Program-made: the position numbers and the translations under genes
Assembly (NCBI GenBank): GCA_025769875.1
Contig: JAGFNK010000103.1
Coordinates: forward strand, 1-64,000
Reading direction: 5' to 3'
DNA from: Russula earlei
Lineage: Eukaryota > Basidiomycota > Agaricomycetes > Russulales > Russulaceae
Length of the DNA: 64,000 nt
Shown: piece after piece, positions 9,210 to 20,164 of the stretch
Position numbering within the stretch: the stretch's first letter is position 1
How the letters are laid out: each line of letters starts with the position of its first letter
Notes under the pieces: model-generated
What the model was told of the DNA's origin: nothing
Seen by the model: the letters and a program-made list of their open reading frames with translations, nothing else
Database searches by the model: none

Positions 9210-11482
9210 ATGGCGACTGACTTCTGGGCAAGCTCACACAAGTAAGCTCTGTCCTCAATGCCCTATATTCTGATCCTATTCAAACCTTTCTCGTCGATGC
9301 AAACGCTGGATAGTGGATCGTGCCACACTCAAGCAAGCATTGAATCTAGAAAATTGATAGTCAGGTAACCCTGAGCATATTAATATTTGATGGATCGTAC
9401 CCCATGTGGTAGAAGATCTGAAAACAGAGCGTCATTATAAATCATCGAAGCCAGGACAATATCACTCACAGCATGGAGGTAGTCCTGACCCTGATATGCA
9501 TCAGGTAGATGACCATCTGGGGTCACATCCTTGGCAAAGCCATCGATGCAACTGGGACACCACAGGATCTTAGGGCCACCCATTTCCTGCTTGGAGATGA
9601 GCTATCTCAATCCACCAGTAACCACCTGGATGGCAGCAACACCTGTGAGAGTCCAAAGATTACTGTAGCTAATCCACTCCATTATAACACAAGTGATTGG
9701 AAGACCATTGTTAGCATTCAGGGGTGAAATGCATGGTGGCATAGTTGCTATTCTCATGTATGTATCAGACATGACACAGATACATGGTTAGGACTGCACC
9801 CTGCCACCAGTCTTAGTTTCATTATCATAGGTGCCAGCACTGTGCCACACGAGACGGAGGAGGACAGGACCAAAACAGCCATCTGGTTGAAATTAATGAG
9901 CGAGGGGGTGGTGTATAAAGATATGGATATGTGGCAAGAAGTACCATCATAATCGCCAGCATTGTCAAATTTTTGCGCAATTTTGTTATACACCTGTAAG
10001 CAGAGCTTGAGTCCCAAGATTTGTCATAGACTGGCAACAAGATGGTCACTTTCTGATAATTCACTTGTGTTGGGGTGAATTTAAGAGCAGACTTGGCTGA
10101 CTGCATACCAGACTTCACAGTAGTCGCAGCAGTGTCCGAGGAACTGTATACATGATAGCTGAGGCCTCCTATGAGAGTGAGACCAACAGTTGCATAGAGG
10201 GCAGTATTTGAGGACTCTTGAGGGGTCTCTGTGGAGTATTTTCAAAAGGAGGAATGGAAAGAGGGAGCATGGACCTTCAATATGTCAAGTCCGCAGAGTT
10301 CCCACACATTTTCCATTTCAGCAGCTTATGCCATGCCTTCCCCCCCACCAGTCATCATGATGTTAGGGTTAGGCAAACACTTGACACTGTGTCAGCGTGT
10401 GATCACCACCACCATGGCCTTTTTCAGGTGGTTCTACATCAAAAACTTGTGCTGCTGAGACGGACCCCTTCATGGTGATAGCTGCATGCTGCTACATTGC
10501 CACAAAGACAGAAGAATCTCCTGTCCATATCAAGAATATTGTCTCCAAATCGTGCCTCATGTTCAGCCATACATAGTGGGTTTTTAGATTGACTTCATTT
10601 TGCCAACCAATCATCACTCAATCATGTGACCAGAGGAGGTGTATGGAATCAAGAACTGCATCTCAGACAACTCGAAGCTTGAATCTCATGAGTGACCTTG
10701 AATGTGCCTCATCATGCTCCATCCATACTGCACCCTCCTCACTTTATGAGGGAGAGAAGTGGCACACACAGTCGTCTCTGAAGCTGGAGAGGTTGGGATT
10801 GGTATCAACAACAGCCCATGATACTGGGGCACCAGCAAGGGAAGACTCGAGCTCGGGGAAGGGTCCCTACAAACAGCATGGCACGTCATCATCTCCTACT
10901 CCTCCCTCCCCCCCACTCTCTAAACTGCAAAAGAAAACTGGCCGAACATGGCATGTTTGAACTTTGACTGGTTCATCATCAACAACATGTACTGCTCCAA
11001 GCTCTGCCTCCTCTACCCACCACACATGATTGCCATCACCGTGATCTACCTCACACTTGTGCTGAATGACAAGAGGCACGACGCAATCCAAGCACAATCT
11101 GTGGCGCACACGCCCCCTCCCCGCTGCTCCTCGCACACAAACATTGGCAGCATGCACCAAAAGCCCACGCTTGTGCTGCAGCAGGACTTTGTTGGCTTCA
11201 TAGTCGGCCTGTGCATGTCGCTTCCCACTGTTGTGATGATTGCAGGAGATCCTCTCACTCTACACACTGTGGGAGCACTACTCCGATGCTGCCCCCGAGT
11301 CTGGGTTCAGCGTTAGCGCCATGAGTGGGGTCAGTGCCAGGGACAACGTTGTCACCCTGGCCTTCTTGACACAGCTGTTGCTGTGCATGCACAAGGCACA
11401 CCTTGCGGATCTTGCACACCCTGCAAGCAGTCAGCCCATGGCTACGAACATGAGACTGGGGAGGACACAGGCTGTGGGTTGA
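9210..11482 (+). pseudogene. SSN8: Captured, decayed cyclin C gene (SSN8/srb11-like)
   Basis: The Mediator kinase-module cyclin can be followed in order. MATDFWASSH is at 9210, then RWIVDRATLKQAL after an intron whose acceptor reads aa instead of ag. LCQRVITTTMAFF and MVIAACCYIATKTEESPVH lie at about 10385-10540, FIINNMYCSKLCLLYPPH at about 10970, DFVGFIVGLCMSLPTV at about 11190, SLYTLWEHY at about 11250, and the C-terminus ends in TGA at 11480. Introns are kept, so the copy came from DNA and not from mRNA. Lesions are in-frame stops, a broken acceptor and a base missing near 11243. A cytochrome c peroxidase fragment interrupts it at about 9376-10260. An active copy presumably lies elsewhere. 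Confidence 0.85.
9376..10260 (-). pseudogene. CCP1: Captured antisense fragment of cytochrome c peroxidase
   Basis: Read on the minus strand: a mitochondrial N-terminal segment with a hydrophobic stretch (TVGLTLIGGLSYHVYSS), then FTPTQVNYQK, VYNKIAQKFDNAGDYDG, and the distal haem-pocket motif [16 protein letters not shown] with catalytic Arg, Trp and His. NLWTLTGVAA, MGGPKI and the start of IFYHMGYD follow. At least three introns of normal size with GT and AG ends remain. The C-terminal half with the proximal His is absent, and several stops are present. The fragment lies inside and antisense to the cyclin C copy, so two host loci were joined in one element. Confidence 0.83.
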
Positions 11483-12292
11483 TTGGCACAATCTATCCTG
11501 CCTGGGTAGCAATCATCAGTCAGGGACATCTGAGTCCTCAGTCATGGGCAATATGTTGTGCAGTCTTCTACCTGCATTGTAATCAAAAGAATACCTCTGT
11601 GTCATGTGTTGGGCTGTAGCAATAATGTAATTTTGTCATGCTTGGGGTCAGCACCCCAAATTCAAACAAGTGAAACCCATAATTTGGCTGCGTCCAGATA
11701 CAGTACACAAGGTTCTACTGTCCAAGTTTCAAGGCAATCCATTGAGAAATGGTTGAGATATGGCAGTTTGAAATTTTGCATGCAGATTGGCACCCAAAAA
11801 TTGAAACTTCAAGAACTGAATATTAGGCTCCCATATTTTAGTTGCACCTAGATACAGTATATAAGGCTCTACTGTCCAAGTTTCAAGGTGATCTATTGAG
11901 AAACATTTGAGATATGGCAGTTTGAAATTTCACACTCAGATTGCACACAAAAGTTGAAACTTCAAGAACTTGGAATCAGACCCCAACTCTTGGGCTGCAC
12001 CTAGATATAGTACATGAGATCCCACTGTCGAAGTTTCAAGTGAATTGATTGAGAAACAGTTGAGATATGGCAGTTCAAAGTTTTGCACTCATGTCAGCAC
12101 CCAAAAATTGACATGTCAAGAACTGAATATTAGGCTCCCATATTGTATCTGCACCTAGATACGGTGTCTAAGGTTCTACTGTCAAAGTTTCAAGGCAATC
12201 TGTTGAGAAACTGTTGAGATATAGCAGTTTTAATTTTGCACTTGAAATGACATCCAAAAATGGCAAGTGCAAGGTCACGTGAAAACGACAGT
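10827..12292. repeat. Right inverted arm of the foldback element
   Basis: Inverted copy of 7676-9150. Its inner part is the continuous 3' portion of the cyclin C copy; its outer part (about 11640-12230) holds the mirrored four-unit 152-bp tandem repeat. Confidence 0.88.
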
Positions 12293-12300
12293 AAGACATT

Positions 12301-12450
12301 CACCGCCGGGCCGAGCCACTTTGTGAGTATATCATCACCATTCTTGGATTTAGGATTAAGGACGTCGAGGACAGCATCGGGAGAATCACAGGCTTTAAGG
12401 CTGGAAAGCAGCGGATGGCAAGCGTTTTATACTGGTCTCGAGCAGGAGGA
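12301..12450 (-). pseudogene. Fragment of a fungal STAND (NACHT-type) protein N-terminus
   Basis: The minus strand reads DSPDAVLDVLNP and LTKWLGPAVNV. These match, from memory of the family, the N-terminal region of fungal NACHT/NWD proteins linked to heterokaryon incompatibility. The frame runs straight into the foldback element at its target site, and I could not find the continuation convincingly on the other side. It is too short to say more. Confidence 0.42.
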
Positions 12451-12972
12451 CGTACCGATGGTCGGGCACGGGTAGACCCAACTCGAGGATACCGGGGCCT
12501 GTGCTTGTCTGGCGCAGCGCTCTGATCCTGGTCCTGTGTAAATCGATAGAACTTGTTGTGTGCCATATCATGGACCCATGGATTGGACCGCCACGCTCCC
12601 AACCACTCCAACCATCGTATCGCCTCACCCCCTTCACTGCGGCGAGCCGACGTCTTATCAAGTCTCTTTCCCCTTTCCAAATCTTTACATCTTATTCTTC
12701 GAAACGAGGCCGCGTGACCCTGCGCGAGGGAGCCAAACTCTGAGTCTAATGGCCCCAAGCCGACGGCCACCATGATAGATCCAACTGCTTTCTGTCCTGC
12801 CTTTATAACCATTCAAGTTGGCCACCTTAAAGAATCAGCATTGCATGCGGCAAGTATACATAGCATTTCGGCAGCCGTCGTGACTCTGCAAATCTGAGAA
12901 CAGCCGAGACTTTTAGTAAATGTCATTGATCTGCTAGCTATGCACAAAATATCAAAACGCTCAAACCCCAGG
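12451..12972. other. Spacer downstream of PCT1
   Basis: GC content rises to gene-island level. A 170-codon minus-strand frame covers most of it but shows no domain, and its composition looks like chance. It may contain more decayed STAND gene sequence and the PCT1 3' UTR. Confidence 0.4.
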
Positions 12973-14408
12973 CTACCGCGAATGCTGTCCATCTTGGCCG
13001 GGACCATCAATTTCACCTTTGTCCTCATAATCAGACCCTTGTGCTATCAACTCCGCAAGTCCCATTTTCTCGAGCTTCTTGTCGAAGTCGCGCTTCCGGT
13101 AGCTCTTAACTATTCGTTCAAGAATTGAGCTTGTTGAGATACCTGGCGTCCGACGCGTCGGTATGAATTTGCCTGATGACCGATGAGGTGCTCAAACGCA
13201 TACGAGCGGAGAGCAGACAAACCTATTGACTTGACAAAGGCATACACGTCCTGGTGTCCTGCGCTCACGTATGGTTCATCGTCATGCGCCACATAGTCGA
13301 TGTTGTATTTCTGTATAAACGCAGCGTCGATGACCCAGGGTGCATCAGGGACGACCTCATCAACCCAACGACAATGGCGGACAGCTTCGCAACGCTCCGG
13401 GTATTCCATAACACATTTGAATTTATACTGTTTCACTAGTTCGTCGTTGTTCACACCAACAAGAAGGAATACGTTGGGAAAGGATAGCTTTGCTTGACGA
13501 AGTTGCAGTGCATGGCTGAGAAAATCCTGCGTGAACACCCTGTTTCGGACAGAGAAACTTGTCAAGGCCTACCCATAGTGAAAGAGGTCATATACGCCTT
13601 GAGAAAGAAGCCAGGTTGGCAAGACAGGCGTCTCAATCGGAAGACATACGCACCATCGGCATATATGCGCACAGGCCGCCCAACTGGGGGTTCGTTGATC
13701 CTGTACTTACGATGTAGTTCACCTCCAATTGCGCTCCGCACGAAGGCTTGTATGTCTTCCGGAGAGGGTGTGGATGGACTGAACGCCAGATTTGTATCGT
13801 GGACAGGCGCGGACACCAGGGTAGCCTGTGTATGCGTATTATGTACCATCACACGCCCGGGTTCAATCTCTGCGTCAGAGGACCAGCCAGTTGATGGGGG
13901 CTGGATAATTGCAGCAGCAGCAGGGAGATTTTGGAAGACCGGTGCGGGAGAAGGGAGTGTAGAGGTCACAGCGGAATGTGATTGGACAGGGGAAGGGTCG
14001 CGATCGCGGCCAATTGTAGTACTGCTTTCGATGTCTCCATCATAGGTTGGAGAGTCGACTCCATCGTCAGATAGCATGGAAGGGGACAAGGTGTGCTTCA
14101 AACGAGACCGTGACGCGGGTGATGATGGACGTGCGGGCAGAGCACCTGGACCGCGATGTTGGGGGACAACGGTTTGGCGTAAGGACGATGTAATGGAGAG
14201 AGAAGAAGAGCCGTCATCGGTGAATGGGTCGTTGTCTTCCTCTGAGCTGAAGGACGAGGACGGTGAATGAAACTTTCGAGAAAGGAGGCGAAAAGGAAGT
14301 CACGGACGCATCATAGGCTGGAGAATCAATGTTGTGCCCAGGCGGTTTGGCGAAGGACCGCTTGCTGAGAAGGATACGCTTATGATGATTTGTTTCTGGG
14401 AACTCCAT
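12973..14408 (-). CDS. PCT1: Choline-phosphate cytidylyltransferase
   Basis: Rate-limiting enzyme of the Kennedy pathway, making CDP-choline from CTP and phosphocholine. After splicing, the nucleotidyltransferase core reads RIYADGVYDLFHYGHALQL; HYGH is the HxGH CTP-binding signature, and the exon carrying it is only 25 bp. VFLLVGVNNDELV, ERCEAVRHCRWVDEVVPDAPW, YVAHDDEPY and the exon KFIPTRRTPGISTSSI follow, ending in TAG at 12975-12973. Three introns of about 50-60 bp are supported. The N-terminus is serine/proline rich, and its frame shifts by one base near 14275, so the start at 14408 is tentative. It is divergent from the amidohydrolase gene. Confidence 0.88.
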
Positions 14409-14556
14409 TGATGTTGGCACGGCTGAGGACTGGCAAGAGGCGAGCGGTGCGAGTGAGCGAACGCGGGTTTCTTCAGGGATCGCAAATTGCCGTCATTGAT
14501 CTTTCTTATCTTATCCTATCGTGACCCTCGTGTATAATAACCATCATCTGATAATC
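14409..14556. promoter_or_regulatory. Divergent promoter between PCT1 and the amidohydrolase gene
   Basis: Only about 150 bp separates the two start codons. The stretch is pyrimidine rich on the plus strand (tcttatcttatcctatc). No TATA box is evident. Shared regulation is possible but not shown. Confidence 0.4.
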
Positions 14557-17139
14557 ATGGCCGCCAACTCACACTCGAAGGCGTACGCGATATCCACTCC
14601 TCCAGGGAGCGTCTACATCGTCGACGAGGGAGATTCCACCGCAGATTGCATTTTGATAGAAAATGGAACCATCCTCTCCGTAGGGAATGTCGGTATGCTC
14701 CCCATTTTCAACTCGTTGATATTCCCCGGCACACTGTCGGTCCTTCAGAACAAATTCGCAAATTTTGGAGCGATCATAACCCAAGCATGTCCTTAAAGAT
14801 GTTCCAGACGCCGCCAGGCTCTATCATCGTTCCGGGCTTGGCCGGTATGACATTATGAGTCCGCTTTTCTATAACATGGATCCTCTCAAGACGTCCACGT
14901 CTCTCAGATGCCCATGGCCACATTCTCGCTTGGGGCACTAAAGAGCGGCTCCCCCTCGAAGGTTGCGCGTCGATTGATGGTAATCCATAACCGTATGCTC
15001 TCTTCACGTCTGGGTGTGGCCTGATCTGCTTCCGCAGACGTACTTCTAAAGATAAAACTGTATCTTCTTGGTCACCCGGATATACTTCACGATCACGCTC
15101 GCTGGATCATAGGCATGGGTTGGGATCAAACCAAATGGCCAGGTGGAAAATTTCCTACTGCAGTAGGTCCAATCATTCTGCTGTATTCTCAGCATTTGCA
15201 TTCTGGCTTTGCGTGTTTTCCGTAAAGGACGACCTTGACCGTGAACCGCTTCTCTGCGGGCGACTTGTCCTGCTCACCCGCGTGGACGGGCATGCCTGTT
15301 GTGTTTCCAATGCAGTCCTTTCGAAACTTCCAAAACTTCCGGACACCGTTTACGGTGGTCTAATAGTGCGCAACAAGGCTGGAAATCCCACTGGTCTGTC
15401 CGGTCCCCCCTCTCGTTTCTCGCAGCATATCGCCCATCCCTCAGAACAGGCGTGTTCGTGGACAATGCCATGGATCTCATCGACAGGCCTGCACCAACTG
15501 AGTCTGAGACTCTTGAGAATTTCAACTTGGCGATGCACGACGCGCTGCGTGTCGGATTGACCAGCATACATGATGCCGACTCCTCAGCAAGTGATATCGC
15601 GTTCTTCAAGCGGCATGTCCTTCTGCGCTTCCACGGTTACTTCATGACGTTCGCTGACACTACATAGAATGGCTGACGAGGGGCGCCTTCCCGTGAGTCC
15701 CGTCACATCGATGGCGCTTACTTAGATTTTACACACTTTGCTGCAGATCAAGATCTACTTGATGGGAAACGTCCCGTCCGATGACTATTGGGGGCCTCAA
15801 ATCCCTCGTCTCATTAATTATGGCCTCCACAAACGCCTCACTGTTCGCAGTGTGAAACTCTATGCAGATGGCGCTCTTGGATCTTGGGGTGCTGCACTCA
15901 TCGCCCCTTACAGTGACAAACCAGATACGCGGGGACTTCTCCGCACTCCTCCCGAGACATTGCATAGACTAGTCGAGCAATTTTACGAGGATGACTTTCA
16001 AGTGGTGCGCTTCCTTCCAGCGTTCGTATTCCATTTATGGTTACTCTCGTCCGAATAGAATATTCATGCCATCGGTGACCGCGCAAACGAGGTTGTGCTT
16101 GACATCTTCGAAGACATTCTAAACAAGCCAGGAGCCGACGTGAATAAATGGCGACCGCGTGTCGAACACGCGCAGGTCATCCAGCGAAGCGACCTCGAGC
16201 GTATCGGAAGGCTTGGAGGTGGTTCTCGCCTTTTTTTAATATCGGTTGTTACTCACGAGAGCCGCGTCTTATAGTCATTGCGAGCGTACAGCCGACGCAT
16301 GCGTACATCCGTGTACCTTACTCCCGCGGCCTGCGAGTGACGAGATTAATTTTTGCTGTAGCACTAGCGATATGAACTACGCTGAAACGCGCCTGGTACT
16401 TCGACCCTCCTTTCCCCTGCTCGCGCACCTCTGACACGGTGACACCGCCTTTGTCATTCCAGGGTCCGCACCGCGTCAAAGGCGCATACGCATATCAGAC
16501 ACTCCTCCAGTACTACCTGTCACTTTTCCTTTGGTCCATGGCAACCTGGCTGACAACGATACCACCCCCTTGCTGGCAGGGCCTCTCCAGGGAAACGCCT
16601 CCCGCTCGGCTCTGACTTTCCTATCGAGGGTATCAACCCGCTACTTGGTTTCTACGCGGCCGTCACGCGACGTAGCCCTCAAGGCACATCGCCTCATGGA
16701 CCAGGCGGGTGGTGCGTTGTCTCCTTTCCTTCTCGCTCCCACGTCATCAGTCGCCACCGTCTTCATCGCGGACCTACTTTCGACTGCACGGTCGCCTTTC
16801 TCTCGTTCATTCACGGTGCGCGCGACGCTTCGTCGTTCCGAACCATGACGGTTTCCGTGCTCTTATTTTAAATCCTTTTTTGACTATCTTGTGGGCGTCA
16901 TCATCTCGAACAGGTTCCCCGCGGAGACGTTGACGCGCACCCAGGCTCTGAAGGGCATGACGAGCGACACGGCGTACGCGGCGTTCTCGGAGGATTCGCT
17001 TGGACGGCTCGCGCCCGGGTTCGCGGCGGATTTTGTCGTGCTGGACCGCGACATCCTACGCATTCCATCGAAGGAGATATTGGACACGAGGGTGCTTGCG
17101 ACCGTTGTGGACGGGCAGGTCGCGTATGGAAGCCTCTAG
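14557..17139 (+). CDS. Amidohydrolase family 3 protein (YtcJ-like), multi-exon
   Basis: A chain of about twelve exons joined by short introns gives a metal-dependent hydrolase: PPGSIIVPGLADVH, WIIGMGWDQTKWPG, LVLLTRVDGHACCVSNAV, MDLIDRPAP, GLTSIHDAD, VKLYADGALGSWGAAL, NIHAIGDRAN, RVEHAQVI, LGSDFPIEGINPLLGFYAAV, and the C-terminal ADFVVLDRDI ending in TAG at 17137-17139. Substrate is unknown; relatives act on amides or cyclic ureas. The usual HxH metal pair after GLAD reads HVS, so one ligand seems missing. One intron (15613-15667) begins GC rather than GT. A roughly 200-bp intron precedes the last exon. Confidence 0.85.
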
Positions 17140-17580
17140 GGGTATGTGTGTGTCGGTAAATAATAATAATGTGTCTGAACATCGTCTTGAGCGTTATGTT
17201 CGGTATTGTACTTCCGAGTTCGAGTCCACGTCCGACTCGACTAGTGTTCCATTGCCATTTAAAAAACAAACAAACAAACAAACAAACCATCGAAACGTTT
17301 CTGACTGAAACTGGTGTGGCGGGAAATAGCTCCAACGCCTAATTCACCCAGCAAATTTGCTTCGGCATCTGGCGAGATCTATTTCGCCGGTGTAATTTTC
17401 GGCTAATTTGCCCGGTCTGATTTGCATCGCAAAATAGCTATTTTACATCTATTTTGAGGCAAATTTGCGCTAATTAGCAGATCAACAATTACATAACACA
17501 CGTTTGCACAGCATTAAGACCACATCAGCAGAAACACAAGATAATTTATGGCTTTTTTGACTTGTTAGCTTTATAGGGAG
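17140..17580. other. Gene-to-repeat transition
   Basis: 3' flank of the amidohydrolase gene with an (AAAC)n tract at about 17261-17288. Beyond 17340 it becomes AT rich with inverted gcaaatttgc motifs at about 17351 and 17460, possibly a small MITE. No coding sequence seen. Confidence 0.4.
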
Positions 17581-17582
17581 TA

Positions 17583-18622
17583 CTGTACCAATTAAATCAA
17601 TTCATCGGTCACAGGTCACAGGCCTACCTGATTTGACAAAATGTCACAAATGTCACAGGTCCCAGAGCCAAGTGATGAAACCATATTTTGGTCACAAAAA
17701 TGCTTTCAAAAAGTCCTAAAAATGTTAAAAATTGCTCAAGGGCATTTTCTGATGATGAAAGTCTCTGTTGGAATAGATAGTTCTATTTTATCATCATTCC
17801 ATGTCCAATCCATCAGCATAATCATGGCAACAGATGTGCGAGGATTACAGTATTGCAGGCCACAGAACCACGTGCAGAAACGTGATGCAACACGACGTGA
17901 AGCCTCCTCTCCTTTGCCTCAGCTTGCTCACCCCTTGCCACCAACCACATGTGCAAGCCACCTCCCTCGTGCCCAACATCAAGCCCTCTCCACCAACCAC
18001 GCTATGCCACATGCCCACAAGACTCGATTCCAGGCCATTTGCCACCGACCACACACCGACAACCTCGCACCCGACATAAAGACCTCAACCATATTGCCCT
18101 GTCCTCACCACTGACCACGCGCGCATGCCATGCCCCAGCACATTCAATGTGTTCGTGTCTCAAAGCCTTTCATGACCGCCTCCACCGCCTTGACCAGTCT
18201 CAATTCCCTTTCATGGCTCTCCCTCCCTTTCATGGTCCTCTGATATTCTCCTTTGTACTGTCCTATACATAAACACCCTAGCTACTCTGTAGTAGCACAG
18301 TGAATAAGAATCCCTCTTTGCGACCCAATCACCCCTGCCTGAGAAAAGCAAGAAGCCTCAATAGTCACATGAACCACTTGCTCCTCCTCCCCCCCCTTCT
18401 CTCCTCTTTCCACTTGGACCAGTCAGCATCACGATTCACGCATTCCTGGACTCGCTACAGTACAGCTTTGTGACCACATTGAAATTATGCAAAATTCTAA
18501 ATTTTGTAACCCTGATGAAATTTTTTTGCAGGTCACAACAAAATACCCAACCTGACGAAAGCATTATTTCATCAGGGAGGTCACAGGTCACACGGGGTGA
18601 CGAATTGATTTAATTGGTACAG
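17583..18622. mobile_element. Tc1/mariner-like MITE split by a solo LTR
   Basis: Ends are inverted copies starting CTGTACCAATTAAATCAATTC, flanked by TA on both sides (17581-17582 and 18623-18624), the TA target duplication of Tc1/mariner elements. No transposase is present. The middle (about 17835-18459) is a family B LTR, so the MITE itself is about 415 bp. Repeated ggtcacaggtcac motifs lie inside both ends. Confidence 0.72.
17835..18459 (+). mobile_element. Solo LTR, family B, long variant inside the MITE
   Basis: It aligns by eye with 20510-21003: the acCACGTGc block, the cttgaccagtctcaatt block, a TATA box (ctatacataaacac) followed by ctagctactctgtagtag, and a ggactcgctaca end. The ends are less certain than in the other copies and no clear duplication was found. 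Confidence 0.55.
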
Positions 18623-18624
18623 TA

Positions 18625-19060
18625 TTTCTAAAGTTGAAAGTGTGTAAAGTAGTAAAGCACCATTCAAGCCTCCATAAAGCCAGAAAAGGTTATAAAGTTT
18701 GTAAAGTCTGTTAAAGTCCCTAGTACTGAATAGGGATTGGCATGGGCCAGGTATTTTTTTGATACCCAGCATCATTAGCACCCCTTATCCACCCTGCAAG
18801 CAGTCACTTTATCAGGAAAACTATATCCTACTAGAAACACCTAGAACAGACTAGAGTGTACTAGAAATGACCTAATATAGTATTTCTAGTCACTTCTAGT
18901 CACTTCTAGTAGTGACAGTTTTGCTGATGAGGCTGAGTTTGGTGACGGTGACTTGCAGCAGCAGTGAGGGGTGCTGTGTTGTTGTAGCCTGGTATGTTGC
19001 TGGTAGTTGTCCCTGCACTCATCTTCAGTAGTTGTTTGTGTGCTCATCTCACCTGAGGTC
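18625..19060. other. AT-rich spacer with unidentified repeat pieces
   Basis: The motif ggcatgggccaggtattttttt (about 18738) resembles one near 35465. A short direct repeat 'cacttctagt' occurs at about 18890-18910. No gene recognised. Confidence 0.35.
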
Positions 19061-19445
19061 TGTTGAACCGGAACCTGAACGGATCAAAGAAGGCGAAGAC
19101 CTTCATACAAGGTTTAAGATCCTCTTATAGATGTTACGTGTTAGACAGAACTTTAGTATATGCGCTTATGGCAATAGGGTTACGCATACTACGCTATCTA
19201 TCACAAGATGCAGCCTTATGCTGCGTCTAGAACGTTTCCACATCACGCGTCACTCAATGCGCGATATAATGGACACCTGTAGTCACCTCTTTTGGACTTA
19301 GGAACAGCCCTGGGTCATAGAGGTATAAATACCATACTTGTAGACGAGTATACATATTGCTCTACACCCCAATATCACTTGAGCATTAGCACAACCTCTA
19401 AGGTGGGTTGCTTGGCCTGTTAGCTGCGCTCTATGCTGCGCAACA
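19061..19445 (+). mobile_element. Solo LTR of the Copia-1 family
   Basis: 385 bp, TGTTGAACCGG...CTGCGCAACA, flanked by exact aggtc duplications (19056-19060 and 19446-19450). It is the reverse complement of the LTRs at 49261 and 55335. It keeps many CpGs (acgcatactacgctatc) where those copies have TpG/CpA, so it is closer to the ancestral sequence. Confidence 0.92.
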
Positions 19446-19950
19446 AGGTCATGGCCCAGTAATAACACCCACCACCACCACTGTGAGCCAGTGCTCACAT
19501 GGTGGAAGGGGGGGTGCTAGGTCAAGCCTTGCCTGTCATTGGAGAGAGGGGCTAGGATGTGGTTCCTGCCCTCCATCATGATGGTCCTCACTGTCTTGTT
19601 GTCATCCTTCCCCCCTGTTGCCATTAGCACTCTCCCCCCCCACAAGCAGTGGCTCACAATGGCAGGGGTGGGCACTGGGCTGTGGTCTTGTTGTCATCCC
19701 TCTCCTCCCCCCCTCCCATTGTCATGCCCCTTCTGTTGTTGTTGGTGTTGTCTGGTCCTGGTCCTTGCTCTCATTGTTCTTGTCCTTCCCCTCCTCATCA
19801 TCCTCACATTGTTGGTGTTGTCCAGTCATCATCATTTCCCTGTCTTCATCTCATCCCTTGTCTCCCATCTCCTGTCCCCTTGCTGTTTCCACCCTGTGAG
19901 CAGTTGCTCATGGCTGTGGTTGGGGGTGCTGTGGTGTTGGTCATGGTTGG

Positions 19951-20010
<60 letters not shown>

Positions 20011-20016
20011 GTTGTT
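19951..20016. repeat. (GTT)n microsatellite
   Basis: About 20 uninterrupted gtt units. It creates long runs of Val, Leu or Asn in the different frames, none of them credible coding. Confidence 0.95.
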
Positions 20017-20078
20017 TTGGCATCCTCATTTGATCATCATGGTTTTGGCATTGTGGTGTCATTATACCATAGATAGAA

Positions 20079-20164
20079 CCTAAATGAAAAAAAGTGTCAG
20101 TTTAAACAAAACAACAAAGAACATTAAAAAAAAAACTTAAACTGACCTCACATCCCATTTAGGG
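20079..20164. repeat. Small A-rich hairpin (MITE-like)
   Basis: ccctaaatg-type ends (cctaaatg / catttaggg) and an inner gtcagtttaa / ttaaactgac pair form an 86-bp inverted repeat with an A-rich loop. No target duplication was established. Confidence 0.5.

Larger units (their letters stand above)
7676..12292. mobile_element. Foldback DNA transposon carrying captured host genes
   Basis: The element is 4,617 bp, begins ACTGTCGTTTTC and ends with the reverse complement. It is flanked by an exact 8-bp duplication aagacatt (7668-7675 and 12293-12300). Its arms are about 1.47 kb and nearly identical, and the centre is 1,676 bp. No transposase is visible. It holds a cyclin C gene copy (+) with an antisense cytochrome c peroxidase fragment inside it, and the 3' half of cyclin C is duplicated inverted in the left arm. 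An 8-bp duplication fits hAT, P, KDZ or Merlin types, but the ACTGTCG terminus does not let me choose. It resembles gene-capturing 'Pack' elements and is non-autonomous. Confidence 0.85.

Noticed and set aside
12300..12812. A 170-codon minus-strand frame downstream of PCT1
   Set aside because: The frame differs from the one carrying the STAND-like motif and shows no recognisable domain.
19539..20083. Hydrophobic frames that look like membrane proteins
   Set aside because: Leucine and valine runs are produced by the (GTT)n tract and G/T-rich DNA.
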